Source: Hyphomicrobiales bacterium (GTDB lineage Bacteria > Pseudomonadota > Alphaproteobacteria > Rhizobiales > Rhizobiaceae). From it: a DNA stretch of 64,000 nt. Location of the stretch: contig UCIV01000003.1 in NCBI GenBank assembly GCA_900472575.1, forward strand, positions 287,230 to 351,229, given 5' to 3'. Shown one piece after another: positions 1 to 8,036 of this stretch. Each line of letters opens with the position of its first letter. The stretch's first letter is position 1. The position numbers and the translations under genes were made by a program. The notes beneath the pieces were generated by a model. It ran no database searches. It was given only the letters and a program-made list of their open reading frames with translations, and was not told where the DNA came from.

Positions 1-1
1 G

Positions 2-58
2 GGCAAAGCCAAGATCGATCCGTGGCTGATCGGTGCAGGTGTGACCTACCGCTTCTGA
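2..58 (+). CDS. C-terminal end of an OmpW-like outer-membrane protein (partial)
   Basis: An open frame enters from the left edge and encodes 18 residues ending DPWLIGAGVTYRF before a TGA. A terminal phenylalanine preceded by an alternating hydrophobic strand (IGAGVTYRF) is the normal C-terminal beta-strand recognised by the BAM machinery, and the DPWLIGAGVTYRF-type ending is typical of the OmpW family. Only this tail is visible, so the family call is tentative. A strong terminator follows within 30 bases. Confidence 0.6.
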   Translation, partial: GKAKIDPWLIGAGVTYRF

Positions 59-84
59 TAGAAGAAAAGGGCGGGGGTATTAGT

Positions 85-115
85 GCGGCGCGATTTTATC
101 GCGCCGCCTTTTTTG
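85..115 (+). terminator. Rho-independent terminator of the OmpW-like gene
   Basis: A 9-bp perfect GC-rich stem (GCGGCGCGA at 85-93 with TCGCGCCGC at 99-107) closes a five-base loop and is followed by a T-rich run (cttttttg). The T tail is only on the plus strand, so it ends the upstream porin gene and not the tautomerase gene on the other strand. Confidence 0.85.
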
Positions 116-132
116 TTTTCAGCCGAGAGTGC

Positions 133-351
133 TCAGGTCCCGGCCGGTGCGCGATAGGCTTCAGGAATGACGAAAATCTCGTCGGCACGGCCATAGCCAC
201 CATCTTTGACTTCCTCGATCAGCACCATCGTGTGGGGGCGGGCGGCCTCGCTCATGTATTCGACCAGCATGTCGGTCGTACGGTGTACGATCTCCTTCTT
301 CTGGGCCTTGGTCAGCGCGCCTTCCGGCGTCTTGATATTGACGAACGGCAT
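133..351 (-). CDS. 4-oxalocrotonate tautomerase family protein
   Basis: This 72-residue protein has the size and start of the tautomerase superfamily: MPFVNIKTPEG, where removal of the initiator Met exposes the catalytic Pro. The rest (KKEIVHRTTDMLVEYM, then HTMVLIEEVKDGGYG) matches the beta-alpha-beta 4-OT subunit, which normally works as a hexamer or trimer. Such enzymes ketonise enol intermediates in aromatic-compound degradation, but many paralogues have unknown substrates. It lies 25 bases downstream of the SDR gene on the same strand, so the two are probably one transcript controlled by the divergent LysR regulator. Confidence 0.85.
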   Translation of the reverse strand: MPFVNIKTPEGALTKAQKKEIVHRTTDMLVEYMSEAARPHTMVLIEEVKDGGYGRADEIFVIPEAYRAPAGT

Positions 352-376
352 CGGGGTTTTCCTTCCTATTCGTTTT

Positions 377-1117
377 TCAGATCATGCCGCCATTGGCGCG
401 CAGGACCTGACCGTTGACCCAGCCGCTTTCCGTGCTTGCCAGGAACGAGACGACAGAGGCGATATCGTCAGGCTGTCCAAGGCGACCGAGCGGGATGTTG
501 CGGATGATGTTCTGGACCAGCTCTTCCGACTTGCCGGTCATGAACAGTTCGGTTTCCACCGGGCCGGGGGCGACGGCGTTGACGGTGATCCGGCGTTTGC
601 CCAGTTCCTTGGATGCGACATGGGTCATGGCTTCGACACCTGCCTTGCTGGCGGCATAGGGGCCGTAACCTGGACCGTACATGCCGACGACGCTGGACGA
701 AAAATTGATGATGCGGCCGCCCTCGCGCAGCCGCTTGCCGGCCTCGCGAATGCCGTAGAACGTGCCGGTGAGGTTGATGGCGATGTGCCTGTCGAATTCG
801 GCGTCATCCGTCTCCATCAACGGAGAAGGCTTCATGACGCCGGCATTGTTGACGAGGATATCGACGCCGCCGAAGCTTTTCTCTGCCGCGTCGAAGAGCG
901 CCGTGACGCCAGCCGATGTGCCGACATCCGCCTTGACGGCGATAGCCTTGCCGCCAGCTGTTTCTATTTCGCGGACGACGTCATCGGCTGCAGACTGGCT
1001 CGATGCGTAATTGACGACGACGGCAAGTCCATCCCTGGCGAGGCGCAGGGCCAGAGCCTTACCGATCCCCTTGGAGGCGCCGGTGATGATTGCTACGCGG
1101 TTCGTGTTGTCGGTCAT
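377..1117 (-). CDS. SDR family NAD(P)-dependent oxidoreductase
   Basis: This is a 246-residue classical short-chain dehydrogenase/reductase. Visible motifs are the cofactor loop TGASKGIG near residue 12, the NNAG motif near residue 90, the catalytic Ser in INFSSSV and the YxxxK pair in PYAASKAG, and the C-terminal VNGQVLRANGG typical of the FabG/3-oxoacyl reductase branch. The start at MTDNTNRVAIITG is chosen because an AAGGAG ribosome site lies about six bases upstream; longer in-frame extensions lack one. It is transcribed away from a LysR gene and precedes the tautomerase. The substrate cannot be read from the sequence. Confidence 0.9.
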   Translation of the reverse strand: MTDNTNRVAIITGASKGIGKALALRLARDGLAVVVNYASSQSAADDVVREIETAGGKAIAVKADVGTSAGVTALFDAAEKSFGGVDILVNNAGVMKPSPLMETDDAEFDRHIAINLTGTFYGIREAGKRLREGGRIINFSSSVVGMYGPGYGPYAASKAGVEAMTHVASKELGKRRITVNAVAPGPVETELFMTGKSEELVQNIIRNIPLGRLGQPDDIASVVSFLASTESGWVNGQVLRANGGMI

Positions 1118-1214
1118 GGTGTTTCTCCTTTGCTGGCCATGAAAATATGCTGATCTCCAGGGAGAACAATGGCGCCCATTTGACATGACAATTTGTATGT
1201 GATGAACAATTGCC
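1118..1214. promoter_or_regulatory. Divergent promoter region between the SDR gene and the LysR gene
   Basis: This 97-bp gap separates two divergently transcribed genes. It contains a small inverted repeat AATGG-CGC-CCATT (1168-1180) and a TTGACA hexamer at 1180-1185. This is the usual place for a LysR-type regulator to bind. The repeat is short, so the operator call is tentative. Confidence 0.35.
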
Positions 1215-2108
1215 ATGGACAGATTATTGCGCATGCAGCTTTTCGTGCGGGTGGTGGAACGGGGCAGTTTTCTTGCGGCTGCCGCCGATCTGGGGCTGGC
1301 CCGCTCCACCGCCACACAGGCGATCAAGACTTTGGAAGCCGATGTCGGCGCGCGACTGCTCGAACGGACAACACGACATGTGGCCGTGACGCTGGATGGT
1401 AGCGCATTCTATCAGCGTTGCTTGTCGATCCTCGCCGATGTGGATGAGGCGGAGGCGATCTTTCGGGATGCGAAGCCGCAGGGCATTCTGCGGGTGGATG
1501 GGCATCCGATGCTGACCCAGACCTTTCTTCTGCCGCATCTGAGGTCGTTTCTCGATCGCTATCCGTTGCTGGAGATCCAGTTCGGGCAGAGCGATCGGTT
1601 CGTCGATCTCGTGCGCGAGGGCATCGATTGCGTGATCCGGGCGGGCGAAGTGAGCGACAGTTCGCTGATCATGCGCAGGCTCGGCTCGATCCGCGAGATG
1701 ACCTGCGCCAGCCCCGATTACGTCAAGGTTCGTGGCATGCCGAAAACGCCGGACGAGCTGGATGGGCATCAGGCAGTCGGCTTCATTTCTTCACGCACCG
1801 GGCAGATCATGCCGCTCGAATTCATGGTGGGGGAAGCCGTGCGTTATGTGACTTTGCCGGCGCGTGTCATGGCCAATAATTCCGATACGGTCATGGACCT
1901 TGCCCGCCGGGGTTTTGGCCTGATGCAGGCGCCGCGCTATCATCTACAGCGGCATGTCGAGGAGGGCACACTGGTGGAGGTACTGCCGGATTTCCCGCCG
2001 CCGCCGACACCGCTCTCCGCTCTTTATCCGCAAAACCGCCAGCTCTCGCCGCGTGTGCGGGTATTTATCGATTGGGTGGCGAAGATATTTGCCGAAGCGG
2101 ACATCTGA
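1215..2108 (+). CDS. LysR family transcriptional regulator
   Basis: A 297-residue LysR-type regulator. The N-terminal winged helix-turn-helix (MDRLLRMQLFVRVVERGSF, then AAADLGLARSTATQAIKTLE) is followed by a periplasmic-binding-protein-like effector domain (from about residue 88). The opening MDRLLRMQLFVRVVERGSF places it in the AaeR/CrgA-like clade, which often controls an adjacent divergent dehydrogenase. It probably regulates the SDR-tautomerase pair on the minus strand. The inducer is unknown. Confidence 0.9.
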   Translation: MDRLLRMQLFVRVVERGSFLAAAADLGLARSTATQAIKTLEADVGARLLERTTRHVAVTLDGSAFYQRCLSILADVDEAEAIFRDAKPQGILRVDGHPMLTQTFLLPHLRSFLDRYPLLEIQFGQSDRFVDLVREGIDCVIRAGEVSDSSLIMRRLGSIREMTCASPDYVKVRGMPKTPDELDGHQAVGFISSRTGQIMPLEFMVGEAVRYVTLPARVMANNSDTVMDLARRGFGLMQAPRYHLQRHVEEGTLVEVLPDFPPPPTPLSALYPQNRQLSPRVRVFIDWVAKIFAEADI

Positions 2109-2207
2109 GGAAGCGCAAAGCCCGGAACGTCTCACAGGGTTTCATTTCGGCGTGAGGCTGCAGGTTCTGCCTTATTGCGGCAATCGCATTGCCCTATCTC
2201 TCAAACC

Positions 2208-3224
2208 ATGATCACACGCCGTTCCGCACTCCTGTCCGCTCCATTCCTGTTTGCCGCCGGTCGCTCATTTGCGCAGCAGCCGGTGCCGCAACCGCCCGAG
2301 ACACTGAAAACTGTTCTCGATCAAGCCGCCGGGCTTGAACCGCTGAAGGTGGTTCTGGTCTATCGCAACGGAGAGCCGCTGGCCGAGCGAGCTTTCAATG
2401 GACGTTCGCTTACCGCTTCGACCAACATCAAGTCGGCGTCGAAATCGATCATTTCCTGCCTTGTCGGTATCGCCATCGACCGCAAGCTTCTGGAAGGGAC
2501 CGAGCAGAAGATCGCGCCGATCCTGGAAGCTGATCTGCCGCGCAATCCCGACCCACGCCTTAACGAAGTCACGATCGACAATCTGCTTTCGATGCAGGCG
2601 GGGCTGTCGCGGATGTCGGGGCCGAATTACGGGCGTTGGGTGGCAAGCCCGAACTGGGTGCGTTTTGCTCTGTCGGAACCGTTCGATGGCGAGCCAGGCG
2701 GCGAAATGCTGTATTCCACCGCATCAACGCATCTCCTTTCGGCCATTCTTACCCGTGTCGGGTCCAAGTCGACCTTGGCGCTGGCGCGCGACTGGCTGGA
2801 GCCTGTCGATGGTTTCAGGATCGGTGCCTGGGAGCGTGATCCGCAGGGCATCTATCTGGGTGGAAACCAGATGGCGATGTCCGCCCGCTCGCTGATGGCT
2901 TTTGGTGAGCTTTACCGCAATGGCGGCAAGACCGGGGAGGGGCGGCAGGTCGTTTCGCAAGGCTGGATCGACCAGTCATGGATGCCACGTACCAATTCCC
3001 GTTTCTCGGGCGATGCCTATGGCTATGGGTGGTTCATGCGAGAGATCGGCGGGGAAGAGGTCAAGTTCGGATGGGGTTATGGCGGGCAGATGGTCTATGT
3101 CATCCCGTCACTCGCCATGACGGTAGTGATGACGTCGAATGAAAGCGGCCCGTCTGCGCGTAATGGTTATCGTGACCAGTTGCATGATCTTCTGGCGGAT
3201 ATTATCCGCGTCACGCCTGTCTGA
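2208..3224 (+). CDS. Exported serine hydrolase of the beta-lactamase class C family
   Basis: A 338-residue protein of the penicillin-binding-protein-like / class C beta-lactamase fold. The start MITRRSALLSAPFLFAAG gives a signal peptide with a twin-arginine-like RR ending near SFAQ, so export is expected. The nucleophile motif is SxxK in KSASKSI; a YST triad sits at the position of the usual YxN; the region near YGYGWFMR and WGYGGQM corresponds to the third box. Family members are esterases, D-aminopeptidases or lactonases as often as true beta-lactamases, so resistance should not be assumed. A longer in-frame start at 2175 would bury the signal peptide. Confidence 0.82.
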   Translation: MITRRSALLSAPFLFAAGRSFAQQPVPQPPETLKTVLDQAAGLEPLKVVLVYRNGEPLAERAFNGRSLTASTNIKSASKSIISCLVGIAIDRKLLEGTEQKIAPILEADLPRNPDPRLNEVTIDNLLSMQAGLSRMSGPNYGRWVASPNWVRFALSEPFDGEPGGEMLYSTASTHLLSAILTRVGSKSTLALARDWLEPVDGFRIGAWERDPQGIYLGGNQMAMSARSLMAFGELYRNGGKTGEGRQVVSQGWIDQSWMPRTNSRFSGDAYGYGWFMREIGGEEVKFGWGYGGQMVYVIPSLAMTVVMTSNESGPSARNGYRDQLHDLLADIIRVTPV

Positions 3225-3437
3225 TCGCCATTCGACAGATCAATATCGAATAAAAGCCGGAATATTAGGGTTACCTGTTCATTATGCAGCGGGCATTCCA
3301 TTGCATTATCGGCGCCTAATATTAAGAGTGAATTCACAACCAGAGCGAGCAAGCTGGCTGCAGTTGGTTTTCGAATTCCTCTCCGGGAGCAACACCGGCC
3401 TCACGTCATTAGCGTGGGCCGACGCTTTCCCGTGGGG

Positions 3438-3474
3438 TGGGTGGGGGAAGTATGGAGCCCCCACCCATTCTTTG
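3438..3474. terminator. Stem-loop between convergent genes, possible terminator
   Basis: A perfect 10-bp stem (TGGGTGGGGG at 3438-3447 with CCCCCACCCA at 3458-3467) is followed on the plus strand by ttcttt. It sits between the serine hydrolase and the convergent WD40 gene, where a terminator is expected, but the T tract is interrupted. The rest of the 270-bp gap holds no visible gene. Confidence 0.45.
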
Positions 3475-3498
3475 CTGTTACTCTGGCCCTGCGAGGAG

Positions 3499-4485
3499 CT
3501 ATGCGCTGATGTCGATCACACCGCAGTCGCCAGCTTCAGATGCGAAGGAGAGCAGCTTGCCGCTGGCGCTCCAGCTCAGGCCGGTGATCGCGCCCTTGCC
3601 CGGGCGTCGCAGCAGCGCTTCCTTCTCGTCGGTGATCCTGACACCAAGGATCATGCCGTCGATGAAGCCGATGGCGAGAACTTCTTCCGCAGGGTGGAAA
3701 GCGACCTGGGTGACCATGATATTGGCGCGGGTGCCGAGTTCCATCGGGGCCTTGCCCATCGGGCCGTCCTTCGACGAAAAGGGCCAGACGATGGCGGCGG
3801 GTGCACCCGAGGAGGCGAGCCACTTGCCCTTTACCGACCAGGACAGTGATTTCACCTTGGCGGGATAACCGGTCATGCGCATGTGGCGGTTTTCACCGGC
3901 CTTGCCGTCGAGCTTCCAGCCATGCAGCGCGTTTTCCTGCATCGTGGTGACGAGGAAGCGGCCGTCCGGCGAGAAGGTGACGCCGGTATGGGCACCTTTC
4001 CAGTCCAGATCGGCTGCCGGTGCGTTGGTGCCGACCCAGTGCAGCGAGACGCCATTATAGCGGGCGGCGGCGATCCGGAGGCCCTTGTTGGCGAAGGCGA
4101 TGCCCTCGACACTTCGCTCCTCGGTGAATTCCTTGACCGAACCATCGCCCTGTCGCACGGCGCTCGTCTTGCCGACGGCATAGGCAACGGCATTCTGCGG
4201 ACCGCCAGCGATGACGCTGATCCATTTGCGCGGCACTTCTGCCAGCACCGTTGTCGTGCCGTCGTGGCCGATGCGAACGACCTTGCCGTCTTCGCCGCCC
4301 GAAAGCAGGGTGGCGCTGAAGGGATCGCGAATGCAGGTCAGAAGCCCCTGATGCGCCTCGGTCACCTTTTCGCCGCCATCGAGACGATGAATGCTGCCGG
4401 CAGCGGTGGCAAAAAAGGGAATGTCGCCCAGGAAATGCGTGGAGACGACGTGGCCTTCAATATCGAGCGGTGCAACTGTCGGCAT
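3499..4485 (-). CDS. WD40-repeat protein next to a CobW-type GTPase
   Basis: This 328-residue protein is a run of beta-propeller blades with GH and WxxxG-type spacing. Examples are HQGLLTCIRDPFSATLLSGG, GAHTGVTFSPDGRFLVTTMQ, VKSLSWSVKGKWLASSG and ITGLSWSASGKLLSFASE. No signal peptide or catalytic motif is visible, so it is probably a cytoplasmic scaffold. It lies 97 bases downstream of the CobW gene on the same strand. This pairing recurs in rhizobia as far as I remember, which suggests a role in the same zinc-related process. The actual function is unknown. Confidence 0.8.
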   Translation of the reverse strand: MPTVAPLDIEGHVVSTHFLGDIPFFATAAGSIHRLDGGEKVTEAHQGLLTCIRDPFSATLLSGGEDGKVVRIGHDGTTTVLAEVPRKWISVIAGGPQNAVAYAVGKTSAVRQGDGSVKEFTEERSVEGIAFANKGLRIAAARYNGVSLHWVGTNAPAADLDWKGAHTGVTFSPDGRFLVTTMQENALHGWKLDGKAGENRHMRMTGYPAKVKSLSWSVKGKWLASSGAPAAIVWPFSSKDGPMGKAPMELGTRANIMVTQVAFHPAEEVLAIGFIDGMILGVRITDEKEALLRRPGKGAITGLSWSASGKLLSFASEAGDCGVIDISA

Positions 4486-4582
4486 CAGGCGGCCATCATT
4501 CGAGACATTGGTTCACTATCCATATGGTTTTCGGGCGCCGTTTCCGACGCCCGTTTTTCTATATTGAAATCTGCAGCCGATG

Positions 4583-5719
4583 TCAGGCCGGTGTCTTGGC
4601 GGTCGCCTGGCAGGCGAGGAAGCTCTGCTCGATCTTGGCGAAATCCAGATTGCGGCCGATGAAGACGAGGCGGCTTTCGCGCTTCTCACCATCCTTCCAC
4701 GGACGCTGGTGATCGCCCTCGACGATCATGTGAACGCCCTGGATGACGTAACGCTCATCATCACCGGAAAAGGCGATGATGCCCTTCAGGCGCAGGATGT
4801 TCGGGCCTTCCGTCTGGGTGATCTTCTGGACCCAGGGGAAGAAACGATCCGGGTTCATTTCGCCGCCGCGCAGCGAGATCGACTTCACCGTGATGTCGTG
4901 GATCGGCGACATGGAATCATGATGGCCATGGTGGTGGCCGTGATCATGGTGATGATGATCGTGGTCATGATCATGATGGTGGTGATCATGGCCGTGGTGA
5001 TGGTGGTCATGATCGCAGTCCGGACCGCAGACGTGATCCTCGTGGTCATGATCGAGGAAGTGCGGGTCGTTTTCGAGTGCGCGCTCCAGATTGAATGCGC
5101 CTTGATCAAGCACGCGGGAGAGATCGACGCCGGAGCGGCTGGTCTTGTAGATGCGAGCCGTCGGATTGATGGCGCGTACGACATCCTCGACGATCGCCAG
5201 TTCTTCCGGCGTGACGAGATCGGTCTTGTTGATGAGAACGACGTCGGCAAAAGCGATCTGGTCTTCGGCCTCACGGCTGTCCTTCAGGCGCAGCGGCAGA
5301 TGCTTGGCATCGACCAGCGCGACCACGGCGTCGAGTTCGGTCTTGGCGCGAACGTCGTCATCCATGAAGAAGGTCTGGGCGACCGGGACGGGATCGGCAA
5401 GACCGGTCGTCTCGACGATGATGCCGTCGAAACGGCCCGGACGGCGCATCAGGCCTTCGACCACGCGGATCAGGTCGCCGCGCACCGTGCAGCAGACGCA
5501 GCCATTGTTCATCTCGTAAATCTCTTCGTCCGACTCGACGATCAGGTCGTTGTCGATGCCGATCTCGCCGAATTCGTTGACGATGACGGCGTATTTCTTG
5601 CCGTGGCTTTCGGAGAGAATGCGGTTGAGAAGCGTCGTCTTGCCGGCGCCGAGATATCCGGTCAGCACGGTAACGGGAATGGGCTTTGCTGCTGGAGCTT
5701 CGGTGGTCTGGTCGGTCAT
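4583..5719 (-). CDS. CobW/COG0523 family metallochaperone GTPase with His-rich loop
   Basis: A 378-residue G3E-class P-loop GTPase. Motifs in order: Walker [14 protein letters not shown] (about residue 21), metal-binding CxCC in [12 protein letters not shown] (about residue 74), ETTGLADP, guanine-specificity NKTD (about residue 164), then a very His/Asp-rich segment at about residues 220-268, and the CobW C-terminal domain. The His-rich loop and CxCC motif point to zinc transfer rather than cobalamin synthesis, and no cob genes are nearby. The start at MTDQTTEAP removes a poorly supported 24-residue GTG-type extension. A Zur-like sequence lies about 105 bases upstream. Confidence 0.9.
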   Translation of the reverse strand: MTDQTTEAPAAKPIPVTVLTGYLGAGKTTLLNRILSESHGKKYAVIVNEFGEIGIDNDLIVESDEEIYEMNNGCVCCTVRGDLIRVVEGLMRRPGRFDGIIVETTGLADPVPVAQTFFMDDDVRAKTELDAVVALVDAKHLPLRLKDSREAEDQIAFADVVLINKTDLVTPEELAIVEDVVRAINPTARIYKTSRSGVDLSRVLDQGAFNLERALENDPHFLDHDHEDHVCGPDCDHDHHHHGHDHHHHDHDHDHHHHDHGHHHGHHDSMSPIHDITVKSISLRGGEMNPDRFFPWVQKITQTEGPNILRLKGIIAFSGDDERYVIQGVHMIVEGDHQRPWKDGEKRESRLVFIGRNLDFAKIEQSFLACQATAKTPA

Positions 5720-5824
5720 AGGGAAACCTCGAAGGTTAAAGGCTTGCGCCGAATGGCATTGGCACGGGGCGCCAGAAATCGTCCGCTCCATATAAGGGTA
5801 AGGCGGAACGAGTTCAAAGGGTTT

Positions 5825-5842
5825 CGATGTTATAAAATCACG
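5825..5842 (-). promoter_or_regulatory. Candidate Zur-like operator upstream of the CobW GTPase
   Basis: The sequence cgatgttataaaatcacg resembles the zinc-uptake-regulator box family (core TGTTATAnnATcAC). It lies in the gap between the vapC stop codon and the CobW gene, where the CobW promoter must be. COG0523 proteins in other bacteria are frequently Zur-controlled. The match is by eye and imperfect. Confidence 0.4.
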
Positions 5843-6247
5843 TTACGGCAAGGTGATGGCGTCAGTCTCGCGCAGCAGTTGATCCAGTGTCAGCAGCGGA
5901 TTGCCCGTCACCCTGGCATATGCGTAATGGAAGCAGTCAAAATTGCTGAGGCGTCGTTTGCCGATACCGTGCGTTTCCGCTACTGATATCGCGTGAGCTA
6001 ATAGCTCTCTTGGTGATCCGGCTTCGCGAATTTCTATGCCGCGGGCGTCGAGCCATTCGACAACTGCTCCCATTGCATCGCTGTAAGAGCAATCAAGCTG
6101 ATCCGGTCTGGATAGGACGATGATCGCCTCCCATGACGCGAGCGGAGAGGTGAATGGCGATCTAGCAGTTGCCAATGCCTCCTCGTAGGCTTCAGCCGTT
6201 TCTTCTCCCGCCATCAAGGACACGATCGCGCAGGCGTCGACAAACAT
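5843..6247 (-). CDS. vapC: VapC-type PIN-domain toxin
   Basis: A 134-residue PIN-domain protein starting MFVDACAIVSLM, which supplies the first catalytic Asp at residue 4. The other acidic positions are in ASWEAIIVL, NFDCFHYAYAR and the final LLTLDQLL. These residues coordinate Mg2+ in VapC ribonucleases, which cleave specific RNAs such as initiator tRNA or rRNA loops; the target here is unknown. The gene begins six bases after the stop of the antitoxin gene, as expected for a VapBC operon. All four acidic positions appear intact, so the toxin is probably active. Confidence 0.88.
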   Translation of the reverse strand: MFVDACAIVSLMAGEETAEAYEEALATARSPFTSPLASWEAIIVLSRPDQLDCSYSDAMGAVVEWLDARGIEIREAGSPRELLAHAISVAETHGIGKRRLSNFDCFHYAYARVTGNPLLTLDQLLRETDAITLP

Positions 6248-6253
6248 CTGAGG

Positions 6254-6499
6254 TCAGTCCAGATTATGGTCGAGGTCGTGGTAAGCGGCGGCCGGAACGG
6301 GCCGGCGGTCTTTTTTGAACCCAAGGCCGCGTTTCGCGAGGATGCGGCTCGCCGTTTCACTCGGCCTTTCCTGCTGGATACGCTGGCCTACCGTTTCCCT
6401 CAATGCCGTGATGACGGCTTCCGTCAGCGTTGTGCCATCTATGCGCGCCAACTCGCGAGCGAGAGCGTCAGCCTCTTCATTGCGAATGTTGAGCGTCAT
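6254..6499 (-). CDS. vapB: VapB-type antitoxin (Rv0623/PSK family)
   Basis: An 81-residue protein with an N-terminal ribbon-helix-helix-like segment (MTLNIRNEEADALARELARIDG) typical of the Rv0623-like transcription-factor antitoxins. A C-terminal tail rich in Arg, Pro and Asp ends in YHDLDHNLD and would wrap the PIN toxin. It is the upstream partner of vapC. Such antitoxins repress their own promoter, and a pair of direct repeats just upstream is a fitting operator. Confidence 0.85.
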   Translation of the reverse strand: MTLNIRNEEADALARELARIDGTTLTEAVITALRETVGQRIQQERPSETASRILAKRGLGFKKDRRPVPAAAYHDLDHNLD

Positions 6500-6511
6500 C
6501 TTCGAGCACCT

Positions 6512-6543
6512 TTGTGTAGCTCATTCTCTCATATTGTGTAGCT
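6512..6543 (-). promoter_or_regulatory. Direct repeats at the vapBC promoter, candidate autoregulatory operator
   Basis: The 10-mer TTGTGTAGCT occurs twice on the plus strand (6512-6521 and 6534-6543), starts spaced 22 bp, which is two helical turns. The two copies lie immediately upstream of the vapB start on the minus strand. Same-face direct repeats fit cooperative binding by the VapBC complex. Confidence 0.5.
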
Positions 6544-6548
6544 TTCCG

Positions 6549-7340
6549 CTATCGCAATGCGTCGACGTCAAACTTTGCCACATCCTCCAGCAATTCGATA
6601 ATCCCCTTAACCGCATGGGCGACAAGCTGTTCGCCGCGCTCCGCAGTTGCTGCCGACGCATTGCCGGCGACGCCGATGGGGTTGAGATCCGACATTTTCC
6701 AGCCGAAAGCATGTGGTCCGTAAGCGCGTAGATGGGTGAAATCGCGGGCGAACTCGGACTGTCTGGAGGTGAAGGGTTGGGCTTTTGGCATATCTACCCT
6801 ATTCGGCCATAACGCCAGCATGACGGAGGTCTCGATGTCGCCGCCGTGTATGTCGATTGACTTGTCTTGTGGGCTGATCCAGCCCTGCGGCTGGCCGAAA
6901 CGGGTCCAGCTGGTGGCGACAGCCAGCATGCCGAACCTGATGCGGGCTTCGGTGGCGACGATCGTCATCAGCGGCGAATTTCCGCCATGGGCGTTCAGCA
7001 TGACGAACTTTTTGATGCCTTGATTATTCATCTCTTCGGCAATGCCGAGCCAGCGGTTGACGGCTTCGTCGAAGGCAAGGGTCCGGGTGCCGGCGACATG
7101 CATATGTTCGACCGAATAGCCAACGGGTTCGACAGGAAGAAATGTGACAGGCAGAGTTGGTGGGAGCAACGGGATGAGTCGCTGCACGAGACCTTCCGCA
7201 ATCAGCGTATCGGTGTCGAAAGATAGGTGCGGACCATGCTGTTCGTGGGCGCCCAGGGGCAATACCGCGATCCAGTCGCGTCTTTCTGTGGACTCAAGTG
7301 TCTGATCATTGTCACAAAAGCGCGGTTTGGGATGCGACAT
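6549..7340 (-). CDS. Creatininase family amidohydrolase
   Basis: A 263-residue member of the creatinine amidohydrolase family. The dinuclear-metal signature is intact: LPLGAHEQHGPHLSFDTDT supplies E, H and D ligands near residues 32-43, followed by NAHGGNSP and DIHGGDIETS. Family reactions include creatinine to creatine, ring opening of formamides in flavin and F420 synthesis, and mycofactocin maturation. No creatinase gene is adjacent, although sarcosine oxidase genes lie 14 kb away, so the substrate is uncertain. The gene is divergent from a MarR regulator. Confidence 0.85.
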   Translation of the reverse strand: MSHPKPRFCDNDQTLESTERRDWIAVLPLGAHEQHGPHLSFDTDTLIAEGLVQRLIPLLPPTLPVTFLPVEPVGYSVEHMHVAGTRTLAFDEAVNRWLGIAEEMNNQGIKKFVMLNAHGGNSPLMTIVATEARIRFGMLAVATSWTRFGQPQGWISPQDKSIDIHGGDIETSVMLALWPNRVDMPKAQPFTSRQSEFARDFTHLRAYGPHAFGWKMSDLNPIGVAGNASAATAERGEQLVAHAVKGIIELLEDVAKFDVDALR

Positions 7341-7422
7341 CTGGCGGTGGTTTCCCGGTTTCGTTATGGATAGCGCGCATTACTATAGTGGCGACCTTCA
7401 CCAAGCAAAGCGGGCAGGACCG

Positions 7423-7917
7423 ATGAGCAAGAAAAAGGGCGAGAAGAAAGCGAAGTCCGGCAAGAAGAAGGAGCTTGCAGCTCTTTCGGCGGCTGATCTC
7501 GCACCGGCGATCACCCAGGCCGCCCGCTCGGTTCGTACTGCGCTCAGCCGCAGCATTTCCGATAGCGGCCTTTATGCCGGCCAGGACGGGGTTATCCTCG
7601 CACTCTCGGAAGACGACGGGCAGACGCCCGGTCAGCTAGCCGCGCGACTCGGTGTGAAAGCGCCGACCATGACCCGCACGATCGGGCGCATGGAGGCGCA
7701 AGGTTTCGTCGAGCGCAGGGCTGATGGCCATGACGGACGGCTCACCAAGGTTCATCTCACGGAAAATGGCCTGAAGAGCGTTGAGTCGATCGGGCAATCC
7801 GTTGCCGATTGCGGCGCGATGGCCGTGCGAGGTTTTTCCGAAAAGGAGGTGCGCACGCTTTTGAAGCTGCTGAGGGCTGTGGAACACAACCTGCAGCCGG
7901 AAGCCGACGAAGACTGA
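7423..7917 (+). CDS. MarR family transcriptional regulator with Lys-rich N-terminus
   Basis: A 164-residue winged-helix regulator. The first 20 residues (MSKKKGEKKAKSGKKKEL) are strongly basic. The MarR core follows: YAGQDGVILALSEDDGQ, then TPGQLAARLGVKAPTMTRTIGRME, the recognition helix, and the wing RRADGHDGRLTKVHLT. The start at 7423 is preferred because it precedes a compact MarR protein; an upstream in-frame ATG would overlap the creatininase promoter. It may regulate the divergent creatininase gene. Confidence 0.88.
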   Translation: MSKKKGEKKAKSGKKKELAALSAADLAPAITQAARSVRTALSRSISDSGLYAGQDGVILALSEDDGQTPGQLAARLGVKAPTMTRTIGRMEAQGFVERRADGHDGRLTKVHLTENGLKSVESIGQSVADCGAMAVRGFSEKEVRTLLKLLRAVEHNLQPEADED

Positions 7918-7948
7918 CGGGCCTCCGGCCCATTCCCCGCCTATTGTG

Positions 7949-7990
7949 CTTGCAAATTAAATTGTTTATTTAAAAATTTTAGTTTGCAAG
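7949..7990. promoter_or_regulatory. AT-rich inverted repeat upstream of the LacI-type gene
   Basis: Arms CTTGCAAATTAAA (7949-7961) and TTTAGTTTGCAAG (7978-7990) are complementary at 12 of 13 positions across an AT-only centre. It lies 47-88 bases before the lacI-type start codon. The CTTGCAA/TTGCAAG ends look like protein-binding half sites, possibly for the LacI-type regulator itself. Confidence 0.4.
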
Positions 7991-8036
7991 GCCGGCGCCA
8001 GAAACCGGCTTTCAAGAAAAGCAATCCGGAGGGGTT

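Noticed and set aside
206..1153. A 315-codon plus-strand open frame over the SDR gene
   Set aside because: It is the antisense shadow of the SDR gene; no protein family features and no ribosome site.
4530..4557. Stem CGGGCG/CGCCCG with T tail between the WD40 and CobW genes
   Set aside because: The T tail is on the strand opposite to both genes, so it is not a terminator for them; the stem is short.
4580..5986. A 468-codon plus-strand frame opposite the CobW GTPase
   Set aside because: Its [14 protein letters not shown] stretch is the complement of the His/Asp-rich codons of the GTPase; no independent evidence.
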